Origin: Meloidogyne chitwoodi
Taxonomy: Eukaryota; Nematoda; Chromadorea; Rhabditida; Meloidogynidae
Direction: 5' to 3'
Assembly (NCBI GenBank): GCA_015183035.1
Contig: JACZZP010000001.1
Coordinates: forward strand, 2,914,001 to 2,978,000
DNA length: 64,000 bases
Shown: positions 1 through 13,000 of the stretch, one piece after another
Layout of the letters: every line of letters begins with the position of its first letter
Position numbering within the stretch: position 1 is the stretch's first letter
Program-made: the position numbers and the translations under genes
The notes under the pieces: generated by a model
The model's input: the letters and a program-made list of their open reading frames with translations, nothing else
Databases searched by the model: none
What the model was told of the DNA's origin: nothing

Positions 1-180
1 TTGGAGTGCAAATTAAAAAACTTACATTAAAAGAAAAAATTTAAAAATATAATTAAAATTAAAAGGAAATTTATAAGTTGTGAGTTGTGTAATGGTTAAC
101 ATCCCCGACTTGCAATTATGGGTTTAAGGTTTGATGCCTAATGGCAGATTACTGCCGTCAGGCATCTAATAAAGATATAC
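1..180 (+). repeat. tRNA-derived SINE-like element, left flank of the satellite
   Basis: After an A/T-rich leader, the stretch from about 90 resembles a tRNA internal promoter: an A-box-like segment, then a weakened B box (AGGTTTGATGCCT). It ends in a hairpin. GATGCCT (133-139) can pair with AGGCATC (160-166), and GGCAG pairs with CTGCC inside it. A diverged copy in the same orientation lies at 10690-10875, directly beyond the other end of the satellite. A third element with the same tail hairpin is at 25531-25615. The tRNA origin is inferred from the boxes; no functional cloverleaf could be folded. Confidence 0.5.
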
Positions 181-198
181 CCGAATATAGAATGCGTT

Positions 199-3100
199 AA
201 TTATTCTTAGATGGACTTATCTGCCGATAATAATTATGCCATCTATATGCGTATGATTATTCTTAGATGGACTTATCTGCCGATAATAATTATGCCATAT
301 ATATGCGTATGATTATTCTTAGATGGACTTATCTGCCGATAATAATTATGCCATCTATATGCGTATGATTATTCTTAGATGGACTTATCTGCCGATAATA
401 ATTATGCCATCTATATGCGTATGATTATTCTTAGATGGACTTATCTGCCGATAATAATTATGCCATCTATATGCGTATGATTATTCTTAGATGGACTTAT
501 CTGCCGATAATAATTATGCCATATATATGCGTATGATTATTCTTAGATGGACTTATCTGCCGATAATAATTATGCCATCTATATGCGTATGATTATTCTT
601 AGATGGACTTATCTGCCGATAATAATTATGCCATCTATATGCGTATGATTATTCTTAGATGGACTTATCTGCCGATAATAATTATGCCATCTATATGCGT
701 ATGATTATTCTTAGATGGACTTATCTGCCGATAATAATTATGCCATCTATATGCGTATGATTATTCTTAGATGGACTTATCTGCCGATAATAATTATGCC
801 ATATATATGCGTATGATTATTCTTAGATGGACTTATCTGCCGATAATAATTATGCCATATATATGCGTATGATTATTCTTAGATGGACTTATCTGCCGAT
901 AATAATTATGCCATCTATATGCGTATGATTATTCTTAGATGGACTTATCTGCCGATAATAATTATGCCATATATATGCGTATGATTATTCTTAGATGGAC
1001 TTATCTGCCGATAATAATTATGCCATATATATGCGTATGATTATTCTTAGATGGACTTATCTGCCGATAATAATTATGCCATATATATGCGTATGATTAT
1101 TCTTAGATGGACTTATCTGCCGATAATAATTATGCCATCTATATGCGTATGATTATTCTTAGATGGACTTATCTGCCGATAATAATTATGCCATCTATAT
1201 GCGTATGATTATTCTTAGATGGACTTATCTGCCGATAATAATTATGCCATCTATATGCGTATGATTATTCTTAGATGGACTTATCTGCCGATAATAATTA
1301 TGCCATCTATATGCGTATGATTATTCTTAGATGGACTTATCTGCCGATAATAATTATGCCATCTATATGCGTATGATTATTCTTAGATGGACTTATCTGC
1401 CGATAATAATTATGCCATCTATATGCGTATGATTATTCTTAGATGGACTTATCTGCCGATAATAATTATGCCATCTATATGCGTATGATTATTCTTAGAT
1501 GGACTTATCTGCCGATAATAATTATGCCATCTATATGCGTATGATTATTCTTAGATGGACTTATCTGCCGATAATAATTATGCCATATATATGCGTATGA
1601 TTATTCTTAGATGGACTTATCTGCCGATAATAATTATGCCATATATATGCGTATGATTATTCTTAGATGGACTTATCTGCCGATAATAATTATGCCATCT
1701 ATATGCGTATGATTATTCTTAGATGGACTTATCTGCCGATAATAATTATGCCATCTATATGCGTATGATTATTCTTAGATGGACTTATCTGCCGATAATA
1801 ATTATGCCATCTATATGCGTATGATTATTCTTAGATGGACTTATCTGCCGATAATAATTATGCCATCTATATGCGTATGATTATTCTTAGATGGACTTAT
1901 CTGCCGATAATAATTATGCCATCTATATGCGTATGATTATTCTTAGATGGACTTATCTGCCGATAATAATTATGCCATCTATATGCGTATGATTATTCTT
2001 AGATGGACTTATCTGCCGATAATAATTATGCCATATATATGCGTATGATTATTCTTAGATGGACTTATCTGCCGATAATAATTATGCCATATATATGCGT
2101 ATGATTATTCTTAGATGGACTTATCTGCCGATAATAATTATGCCATCTATATGCGTATGATTATTCTTAGATGGACTTATCTGCCGATAATAATTATGCC
2201 ATCTATATGCGTATGATTATTCTTAGATGGACTTATCTGCCGATAATAATTATGCCATCTATATGCGTATGATTATTCTTAGATGGACTTATCTGCCGAT
2301 AATAATTATGCCATCTATATGCGTATGATTATTCTTAGATGGACTTATCTGCCGATAATAATTATGCCATATATATGCGTATGATTATTCTTAGATGGAC
2401 TTATCTGCCGATAATAATTATGCCATCTATATGCGTATGATTATTCTTAGATGGACTTATCTGCCGATAATAATTATGCCATCTATATGCGTATGATTAT
2501 TCTTAGATGGACTTATCTGCCGATAATAATTATGCCATATATATGCGTATGATTATTCTTAGATGGACTTATCTGCCGATAATAATTATGCCATCTATAT
2601 GCGTATGATTATTCTTAGATGGACTTATCTGCCGATAATAATTATGCCATCTATATGCGTATGATTATTCTTAGATGGACTTATCTGCCGATAATAATTA
2701 TGCCATATATATGCGTATGATTATTCTTAGATGGACTTATCTGCCGATAATAATTATGCCATATATATGCGTATGATTATTCTTAGATGGACTTATCTGC
2801 CGATAATAATTATGCCATCTATATGCGTATGATTATTCTTAGATGGACTTATCTGCCGATAATAATTATGCCATCTATATGCGTATGATTATTCTTAGAT
2901 GGACTTATCTGCCGATAATAATTATGCCATCTATATGCGTATGATTATTCTTAGATGGACTTATCTGCCGATAATAATTATGCCATATATATGCGTATGA
3001 TTATTCTTAGATGGACTTATCTGCCGATAATAATTATGCCATATATATGCGTATGATTATTCTTAGATGGACTTATCTGCCGATAATAATTATGCCATCT

Positions 3101-6100
3101 ATATGCGTATGATTATTCTTAGATGGACTTATCTGCCGATAATAATTATGCCATCTATATGCGTATGATTATTCTTAGATGGACTTATCTGCCGATAATA
3201 ATTATGCCATCTATATGCGTATGATTATTCTTAGATGGACTTATCTGCCGATAATAATTATGCCATCTATATGCGTATGATTATTCTTAGATGGACTTAT
3301 CTGCCGATAATAATTATGCCATATATATGCGTATGATTATTCTTAGATGGACTTATCTGCCGATAATAATTATGCCATCTATATGCGTATGATTATTCTT
3401 AGATGGACTTATCTGCCGATAATAATTATGCCATCTATATGCGTATGATTATTCTTAGATGGACTTATCTGCCGATAATAATTATGCCATATATATGCGT
3501 ATGATTATTCTTAGATGGACTTATCTGCCGATAATAATTATGCCATATATATGCGTATGATTATTCTTAGATGGACTTATCTGCCGATAATAATTATGCC
3601 ATCTATATGCGTATGATTATTCTTAGATGGACTTATCTGCCGATAATAATTATGCCATCTATATGCGTATGATTATTCTTAGATGGACTTATCTGCCGAT
3701 AATAATTATGCCATCTATATGCGTATGATTATTCTTAGATGGACTTATCTGCCGATAATAATTATGCCATCTATATGCGTATGATTATTCTTAGATGGAC
3801 TTATCTGCCGATAATAATTATGCCATCTATATGCGTATGATTATTCTTAGATGGACTTATCTGCCGATAATAATTATGCCATCTATATGCGTATGATTAT
3901 TCTTAGATGGACTTATCTGCCGATAATAATTATGCCATCTATATGCGTATGATTATTCTTAGATGGACTTATCTGCCGATAATAATTATGCCATCTATAT
4001 GCGTATGATTATTCTTAGATGGACTTATCTGCCGATAATAATTATGCCATATATATGCGTATGATTATTCTTAGATGGACTTATCTGCCGATAATAATTA
4101 TGCCATATATATGCGTATGATTATTCTTAGATGGACTTATCTGCCGATAATAATTATGCCATCTATATGCGTATGATTATTCTTAGATGGACTTATCTGC
4201 CGATAATAATTATGCCATCTATATGCGTATGATTATTCTTAGATGGACTTATCTGCCGATAATAATTATGCCATCTATATGCGTATGATTATTCTTAGAT
4301 GGACTTATCTGCCGATAATAATTATGCCATCTATATGCGTATGATTATTCTTAGATGGACTTATCTGCCGATAATAATTATGCCATCTATATGCGTATGA
4401 TTATTCTTAGATGGACTTATCTGCCGATAATAATTATGCCATCTATATGCGTATGATTATTCTTAGATGGACTTATCTGCCGATAATAATTATGCCATAT
4501 ATATGCGTATGATTATTCTTAGATGGACTTATCTGCCGATAATAATTATGCCATATATATGCGTATGATTATTCTTAGATGGACTTATCTGCCGATAATA
4601 ATTATGCCATCTATATGCGTATGATTATTCTTAGATGGACTTATCTGCCGATAATAATTATGCCATCTATATGCGTATGATTATTCTTAGATGGACTTAT
4701 CTGCCGATAATAATTATGCCATCTATATGCGTATGATTATTCTTAGATGGACTTATCTGCCGATAATAATTATGCCATCTATATGCGTATGATTATTCTT
4801 AGATGGACTTATCTGCCGATAATAATTATGCCATATATATGCGTATGATTATTCTTAGATGGACTTATCTGCCGATAATAATTATGCCATCTATATGCGT
4901 ATGATTATTCTTAGATGGACTTATCTGCCGATAATAATTATGCCATCTATATGCGTATGATTATTCTTAGATGGACTTATCTGCCGATAATAATTATGCC
5001 ATATATATGCGTATGATTATTCTTAGATGGACTTATCTGCCGATAATAATTATGCCATCTATATGCGTATGATTATTCTTAGATGGACTTATCTGCCGAT
5101 AATAATTATGCCATCTATATGCGTATGATTATTCTTAGATGGACTTATCTGCCGATAATAATTATGCCATATATATGCGTATGATTATTCTTAGATGGAC
5201 TTATCTGCCGATAATAATTATGCCATATATATGCGTATGATTATTCTTAGATGGACTTATCTGCCGATAATAATTATGCCATCTATATGCGTATGATTAT
5301 TCTTAGATGGACTTATCTGCCGATAATAATTATGCCATCTATATGCGTATGATTATTCTTAGATGGACTTATCTGCCGATAATAATTATGCCATCTATAT
5401 GCGTATGATTATTCTTAGATGGACTTATCTGCCGATAATAATTATGCCATCTATATGCGTATGATTATTCTTAGATGGACTTATCTGCCGATAATAATTA
5501 TGCCATCTATATGCGTATGATTATTCTTAGATGGACTTATCTGCCGATAATAATTATGCCATCTATATGCGTATGATTATTCTTAGATGGACTTATCTGC
5601 CGATAATAATTATGCCATCTATATGCGTATGATTATTCTTAGATGGACTTATCTGCCGATAATAATTATGCCATCTATATGCGTATGATTATTCTTAGAT
5701 GGACTTATCTGCCGATAATAATTATGCCATATATATGCGTATGATTATTCTTAGATGGACTTATCTGCCGATAATAATTATGCCATATATATGCGTATGA
5801 TTATTCTTAGATGGACTTATCTGCCGATAATAATTATGCCATATATATGCGTATGATTATTCTTAGATGGACTTATCTGCCGATAATAATTATGCCATAT
5901 ATATGCGTATGATTATTCTTAGATGGACTTATCTGCCGATAATAATTATGCCATCTATATGCGTATGATTATTCTTAGATGGACTTATCTGCCGATAATA
6001 ATTATGCCATCTATATGCGTATGATTATTCTTAGATGGACTTATCTGCCGATAATAATTATGCCATCTATATGCGTATGATTATTCTTAGATGGACTTAT

Positions 6101-9100
6101 CTGCCGATAATAATTATGCCATCTATATGCGTATGATTATTCTTAGATGGACTTATCTGCCGATAATAATTATGCCATATATATGCGTATGATTATTCTT
6201 AGATGGACTTATCTGCCGATAATAATTATGCCATCTATATGCGTATGATTATTCTTAGATGGACTTATCTGCCGATAATAATTATGCCATCTATATGCGT
6301 ATGATTATTCTTAGATGGACTTATCTGCCGATAATAATTATGCCATCTATATGCGTATGATTATTCTTAGATGGACTTATCTGCCGATAATAATTATGCC
6401 ATCTATATGCGTATGATTATTCTTAGATGGACTTATCTGCCGATAATAATTATGCCATCTATATGCGTATGATTATTCTTAGATGGACTTATCTGCCGAT
6501 AATAATTATGCCATATATATGCGTATGATTATTCTTAGATGGACTTATCTGCCGATAATAATTATGCCATATATATGCGTATGATTATTCTTAGATGGAC
6601 TTATCTGCCGATAATAATTATGCCATCTATATGCGTATGATTATTCTTAGATGGACTTATCTGCCGATAATAATTATGCCATCTATATGCGTATGATTAT
6701 TCTTAGATGGACTTATCTGCCGATAATAATTATGCCATCTATATGCGTATGATTATTCTTAGATGGACTTATCTGCCGATAATAATTATGCCATCTATAT
6801 GCGTATGATTATTCTTAGATGGACTTATCTGCCGATAATAATTATGCCATCTATATGCGTATGATTATTCTTAGATGGACTTATCTGCCGATAATAATTA
6901 TGCCATCTATATGCGTATGATTATTCTTAGATGGACTTATCTGCCGATAATAATTATGCCATATATATGCGTATGATTATTCTTAGATGGACTTATCTGC
7001 CGATAATAATTATGCCATATATATGCGTATGATTATTCTTAGATGGACTTATCTGCCGATAATAATTATGCCATCTATATGCGTATGATTATTCTTAGAT
7101 GGACTTATCTGCCGATAATAATTATGCCATCTATATGCGTATGATTATTCTTAGATGGACTTATCTGCCGATAATAATTATGCCATCTATATGCGTATGA
7201 TTATTCTTAGATGGACTTATCTGCCGATAATAATTATGCCATATATATGCGTATGATTATTCTTAGATGGACTTATCTGCCGATAATAATTATGCCATCT
7301 ATATGCGTATGATTATTCTTAGATGGACTTATCTGCCGATAATAATTATGCCATCTATATGCGTATGATTATTCTTAGATGGACTTATCTGCCGATAATA
7401 ATTATGCCATATATATGCGTATGATTATTCTTAGATGGACTTATCTGCCGATAATAATTATGCCATCTATATGCGTATGATTATTCTTAGATGGACTTAT
7501 CTGCCGATAATAATTATGCCATCTATATGCGTATGATTATTCTTAGATGGACTTATCTGCCGATAATAATTATGCCATATATATGCGTATGATTATTCTT
7601 AGATGGACTTATCTGCCGATAATAATTATGCCATCTATATGCGTATGATTATTCTTAGATGGACTTATCTGCCGATAATAATTATGCCATCTATATGCGT
7701 ATGATTATTCTTAGATGGACTTATCTGCCGATAATAATTATGCCATATATATGCGTATGATTATTCTTAGATGGACTTATCTGCCGATAATAATTATGCC
7801 ATATATATGCGTATGATTATTCTTAGATGGACTTATCTGCCGATAATAATTATGCCATCTATATGCGTATGATTATTCTTAGATGGACTTATCTGCCGAT
7901 AATAATTATGCCATATATATGCGTATGATTATTCTTAGATGGACTTATCTGCCGATAATAATTATGCCATATATATGCGTATGATTATTCTTAGATGGAC
8001 TTATCTGCCGATAATAATTATGCCATCTATATGCGTATGATTATTCTTAGATGGACTTATCTGCCGATAATAATTATGCCATCTATATGCGTATGATTAT
8101 TCTTAGATGGACTTATCTGCCGATAATAATTATGCCATCTATATGCGTATGATTATTCTTAGATGGACTTATCTGCCGATAATAATTATGCCATCTATAT
8201 GCGTATGATTATTCTTAGATGGACTTATCTGCCGATAATAATTATGCCATATATATGCGTATGATTATTCTTAGATGGACTTATCTGCCGATAATAATTA
8301 TGCCATCTATATGCGTATGATTATTCTTAGATGGACTTATCTGCCGATAATAATTATGCCATCTATATGCGTATGATTATTCTTAGATGGACTTATCTGC
8401 CGATAATAATTATGCCATATATATGCGTATGATTATTCTTAGATGGACTTATCTGCCGATAATAATTATGCCATCTATATGCGTATGATTATTCTTAGAT
8501 GGACTTATCTGCCGATAATAATTATGCCATCTATATGCGTATGATTATTCTTAGATGGACTTATCTGCCGATAATAATTATGCCATATATATGCGTATGA
8601 TTATTCTTAGATGGACTTATCTGCCGATAATAATTATGCCATCTATATGCGTATGATTATTCTTAGATGGACTTATCTGCCGATAATAATTATGCCATCT
8701 ATATGCGTATGATTATTCTTAGATGGACTTATCTGCCGATAATAATTATGCCATCTATATGCGTATGATTATTCTTAGATGGACTTATCTGCCGATAATA
8801 ATTATGCCATCTATATGCGTATGATTATTCTTAGATGGACTTATCTGCCGATAATAATTATGCCATCTATATGCGTATGATTATTCTTAGATGGACTTAT
8901 CTGCCGATAATAATTATGCCATCTATATGCGTATGATTATTCTTAGATGGACTTATCTGCCGATAATAATTATGCCATATATATGCGTATGATTATTCTT
9001 AGATGGACTTATCTGCCGATAATAATTATGCCATATATATGCGTATGATTATTCTTAGATGGACTTATCTGCCGATAATAATTATGCCATCTATATGCGT

Positions 9101-10635
9101 ATGATTATTCTTAGATGGACTTATCTGCCGATAATAATTATGCCATCTATATGCGTATGATTATTCTTAGATGGACTTATCTGCCGATAATAATTATGCC
9201 ATCTATATGCGTATGATTATTCTTAGATGGACTTATCTGCCGATAATAATTATGCCATCTATATGCGTATGATTATTCTTAGATGGACTTATCTGCCGAT
9301 AATAATTATGCCATATATATGCGTATGATTATTCTTAGATGGACTTATCTGCCGATAATAATTATGCCATCTATATGCGTATGATTATTCTTAGATGGAC
9401 TTATCTGCCGATAATAATTATGCCATCTATATGCGTATGATTATTCTTAGATGGACTTATCTGCCGATAATAATTATGCCATATATATGCGTATGATTAT
9501 TCTTAGATGGACTTATCTGCCGATAATAATTATGCCATCTATATGCGTATGATTATTCTTAGATGGACTTATCTGCCGATAATAATTATGCCATCTATAT
9601 GCGTATGATTATTCTTAGATGGACTTATCTGCCGATAATAATTATGCCATATATATGCGTATGATTATTCTTAGATGGACTTATCTGCCGATAATAATTA
9701 TGCCATCTATATGCGTATGATTATTCTTAGATGGACTTATCTGCCGATAATAATTATGCCATCTATATGCGTATGATTATTCTTAGATGGACTTATCTGC
9801 CGATAATAATTATGCCATATATATGCGTATGATTATTCTTAGATGGACTTATCTGCCGATAATAATTATGCCATATATATGCGTATGATTATTCTTAGAT
9901 GGACTTATCTGCCGATAATAATTATGCCATCTATATGCGTATGATTATTCTTAGATGGACTTATCTGCCGATAATAATTATGCCATATATATGCGTATGA
10001 TTATTCTTAGATGGACTTATCTGCCGATAATAATTATGCCATATATATGCGTATGATTATTCTTAGATGGACTTATCTGCCGATAATAATTATGCCATCT
10101 ATATGCGTATGATTATTCTTAGATGGACTTATCTGCCGATAATAATTATGCCATCTATATGCGTATGATTATTCTTAGATGGACTTATCTGCCGATAATA
10201 ATTATGCCATCTATATGCGTATGATTATTCTTAGATGGACTTATCTGCCGATAATAATTATGCCATCTATATGCGTATGATTATTCTTAGATGGACTTAT
10301 CTGCCGATAATAATTATGCCATATATATGCGTATGATTATTCTTAGATGGACTTATCTGCCGATAATAATTATGCCATCTATATGCGTATGATTATTCTT
10401 AGATGGACTTATCTGCCGATAATAATTATGCCATCTATATGCGTATGATTATTCTTAGATGGACTTATCTGCCGATAATAATTATGCCATATATATGCGT
10501 ATGATTATTCTTAGATGGACTTATCTGCCGATAATAATTATGCCATCTATATGCGTATGATTATTCTTAGATGGACTTATCTGCCGATAATAATTATGCC
10601 ATCTATATGCGTATGATTATTCTTAGATGGACTTA
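199..10635. repeat. 56-bp satellite array, about 186 units
   Basis: The unit is exactly 56 bp (unit n starts at 199 + 56(n-1)). It begins GATTATTCTTAGATGGAC and ends ATGCGTAT. By eye the units are identical except at offset 45, where the base is C (CCATCTAT) or A (CCATATAT); I counted about 58 A units. The first unit differs slightly at its start, and the array stops mid-unit at 10635. Each unit holds a perfect hairpin, TTATC-TGCC-GATAA, and a wider AGATGG/CCATCT inverted pair. There is no open reading frame. Function is unknown. Root-knot nematode chromosomes are holocentric, so a single-centromere role cannot be assumed. Confidence 0.97.
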
Positions 10636-10689
10636 CAATTTAAAATTCTAGAACGCTAAAAATTTTTTTAGAAAAGAATTAAATTTTTG

Positions 10690-10875
10690 AGTGTATGGGA
10701 GTGAAAATATAAAAATTTGGGTTGAAGGAGAAAATAACTAACATACATATAATTAATTTAAAAGGAAATTTATAAATATTGTAAGTGGTGTAACGTTTAA
10801 TCTCCCTGACTTGGACATAGTGGCTGTCTATGGTTCGATGTCTGACAGCAGTTTATTGTCGTTAGGTACTAAATA
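10690..10875 (+). repeat. tRNA-derived SINE-like element, right flank of the satellite
   Basis: This is a diverged direct copy of 1-180. Both share the leader AAAAGGAAATTTATAA, an A-box-like GTGTAA segment and a B box, which here is better preserved (TGGTTCGATGTCT). The tail hairpin is present but weaker, with the arm CTGACAGCA near 10843 and its partner near 10858. The array therefore lies between two direct copies of the same element. Confidence 0.5.
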
Positions 10876-11495
10876 CAAAAACAAAAATTAAAAACTTTTC
10901 CTAATTAAATTAACCTTTTATTTTTTATTTTAAATTTAAAAGTGGAAAAAAGAAAAAGCTATTATTTTATGTTTATTAATTTGCCTTCTCATTATTTCCT
11001 TAGAATAAAATGTAAATAAAATAAAAGAATGATACTCAAATAAAAAAACATTAATTAACATTTATTGGATAGAAAATTTGGAAAAAAGGGAGGAGGTGGG
11101 AAGATTCAGAGATGTAGTAAAAAGGCTAAATTAATGAAAAAAAATTTTTATTGTTTTGTTTTAAAATTAATTTGTAAAATTGAGGGATTTTTTTGCGAAA
11201 AATATTTGTAAACATTTTTTAATAGGTCTATTAATTGTTTTAAATTTAATTCACGTCATTCGCATTTTTGTACAGGCATTTTATATTAAATTAAATATTA
11301 ATTTTTTGTGTGTAAGGTGTGCCTTTGCTTATAAAATTAATAACTTTTAATATTTAAACAATTTATAATTAAATTTTAGAAAAAATGAAGGGAAAATTAA
11401 CAAAATAATATTTTAAAAATAAAATTGGAATTTTAGTTGAATTAAAAAAATTATTTTTGAAAAGTAAAAGACATTTTGAACGTTTTACCTAATTT
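10876..11495. other. AT-rich intergenic DNA
   Basis: Homopolymer-rich A/T sequence. I see no coding exon, tRNA or repeat unit here. Confidence 0.6.
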
Positions 11496-11817
11496 GGCAT
11501 TTTGGTCGGGTGGATTAAGGCGTTGAATACTATTAATGGGGTTGATGGTTCGAATCAGTGTTTTCGTGACCGGGTTTCGGTCATGACCAAAAATGACCTG
11601 ACCTGACCTGACCGAAATTTTTGGTCAGGTCAGGTCATTTTTATGACCGAAAAAGGCCGGTCAGTCATGTTTTGGTCATTTTCTACGTTACAAAACGTGA
11701 CCGGATATGACCTGACCGAAATTGCGGTCATGGTCAGGTCAGGTCAGGTCAGGTCATTTTTATGACCGGGAAAAGGCCGGTCACGCAAACACTGGTTCGA
11801 ATCCAACCGAGGTGTCG
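11496..11817 (+). pseudogene. tRNA-like gene split by a MITE
   Basis: Without the inserted element and one target copy, 11496-11555 plus 11803-11817 makes a 75-nt tRNA-like sequence. The acceptor strands GGCATTT and AGGTGTC pair at all seven positions, counting G-U pairs. The A box reads GGTCGGGTGGATTAAGGCG, as in serine/leucine-type tRNAs, and the B box is GGTTCGAATCC. The anticodon stem is weak and its loop looks like six bases, so I give no anticodon. The insertion falls inside the T loop, so the gene can no longer make a tRNA. It may already have been a degraded copy before the hit. Confidence 0.6.
11556..11794. mobile_element. hAT-type MITE, 239 bp
   Basis: The ends are inverted repeats: CAGTGTTTTCGTGACCGG at the left, and at the right the complement of CAGTGTTTGCGTGACCGG, with one mismatch in 18. 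The element is flanked on both sides by GTTCGAAT (11548-11555 and 11795-11802), an 8-bp target duplication. Eight-base duplications and CAGTG-type ends are typical of hAT transposons. The interior has no transposase and is largely made of GGTCA/TGACC motifs in both orientations, so a single strand would fold back on itself. Confidence 0.85.
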
Positions 11818-11888
11818 CTAATTAACATCAGCGAATAACTAGGGAAAAGAAGAAAATAAGATATTTAATTTCCTACCAGCGATGTGGA

Positions 11889-11961
11889 GTGGAATAGCCT
11901 AGCGGATTAGGCCGCAGACTAAGAGCTAAGAACCCAAGGTTCGATGAAAAGCGAGTTCCAC
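11889..11961 (+). pseudogene. tRNA-like sequence, degraded
   Basis: The 73-nt sequence has acceptor strands GTGGAAT and GTTCCAC that pair with one G-U, and a D stem (GCCT/AGGC) around AGCGGATT. A B-box-like AGGTTCGAT is present, but the T stem does not pair and the anticodon arm is unclear. It is probably a dead tRNA copy. Confidence 0.5.
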
Positions 11962-13000
11962 CCAATTTTTCGGAGACTGGGCAACGCAGTTTTCTACAGA
12001 GGGAAATTAATTTATTTTAATGAATTACACTTTATTTTTTAAAAAGTATTTTTAATATAATTCAAAGCTTTTATGATTTTTTTAAAGAATTTTTATAAAG
12101 AAAATGGAATAAAAAGGCTTATATAAAAAGCTAATACTGTTTTATGAAAGAAAAAAAGAAGATACTAAATTTTATTTTAATAAATTTTAAGTTGCGAAGT
12201 AAAGAAAAATTTGGCAATTTTTAAGTAAAAAAAATTTAATAAAATGAAAGCAAATAAATTTAAAAAAATTATTTTTCTAAAAATGTTTTAACTCCCAACG
12301 GGGATTAAATAGTCTTTAAAAAATGATAATAATTTTGTGAAAAAAAATTTTTTTTGACCACGCAAATTGAAAAAATGTTTAAAATGCTTTCAATTAATTT
12401 CTTTTAAATTGGTATTTTTTTATCTTTTTTTTTTTAATTTTTTAAGAAAAAATCTCTTATAAGGAATTAAATATTTTTTTATTCAATTGCACCAACACTT
12501 AACACAAAAAAATTTTGTTTGTTTTAATTCCTTTTAAAAAAGAAGAGAAGATTCTCTTTTTAAACCTTGGCTTCTTCTCTTTTTTTTCTTCTTAAAACTC
12601 TATTAAAATTGCCGCAAATAATTTATTTATAAATAAATGAATTTTGCCAAAACTATTAAAAATGTATTTTCCAAGAGATCACCAAATACCCATTTAATGT
12701 TGATCTTTTTTGTGTGTTTATAATTTAGATGTTTTTATTTTTTACATTTTGACACTGTTGGAGGTTTTATTTTTTAACTTTTTGAATGAGTATTTAAAGA
12801 GTATTTTATCAATATTCTTTTTCATTTTGTTTCAGTCATGTCCCATTATCTTGTAACCCGTCGTGATTTTGCTGCAAATTTTATTTTGTGTTATCCTTTT
12901 TTAATCCTTTTTACTCATTTTTTGTTGAAAATCAACTAGATTGCTACTTTTTATTCTTTAAGATCCTTACAATTCTGAATTCTTAAAGTTTAATTTGTAG
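11962..13000. other. AT-rich gap upstream of COG4
   Basis: No supported gene. Just before the COG4 start lies TTTAATTTGTAG, which looks like a 3' splice site and could be where a spliced leader joins. An ATG at 12838 follows a TTTCAG; it is discussed under rejected items. Confidence 0.4.

Noticed and set aside
199..10635. The regular array might be a CRISPR locus
   Set aside because: There are no unique spacers; the whole 56-bp unit is repeated, and the surrounding genes are eukaryotic with introns.
12838..12950. An upstream start for COG4 at the ATG near 12838, after TTTCAG
   Set aside because: The frame (MSHYLVTRRDF) stops before the next exon and has no COG4 similarity. The start at 13001 joins cleanly to the conserved exons, though an extra 5' exon cannot be excluded.
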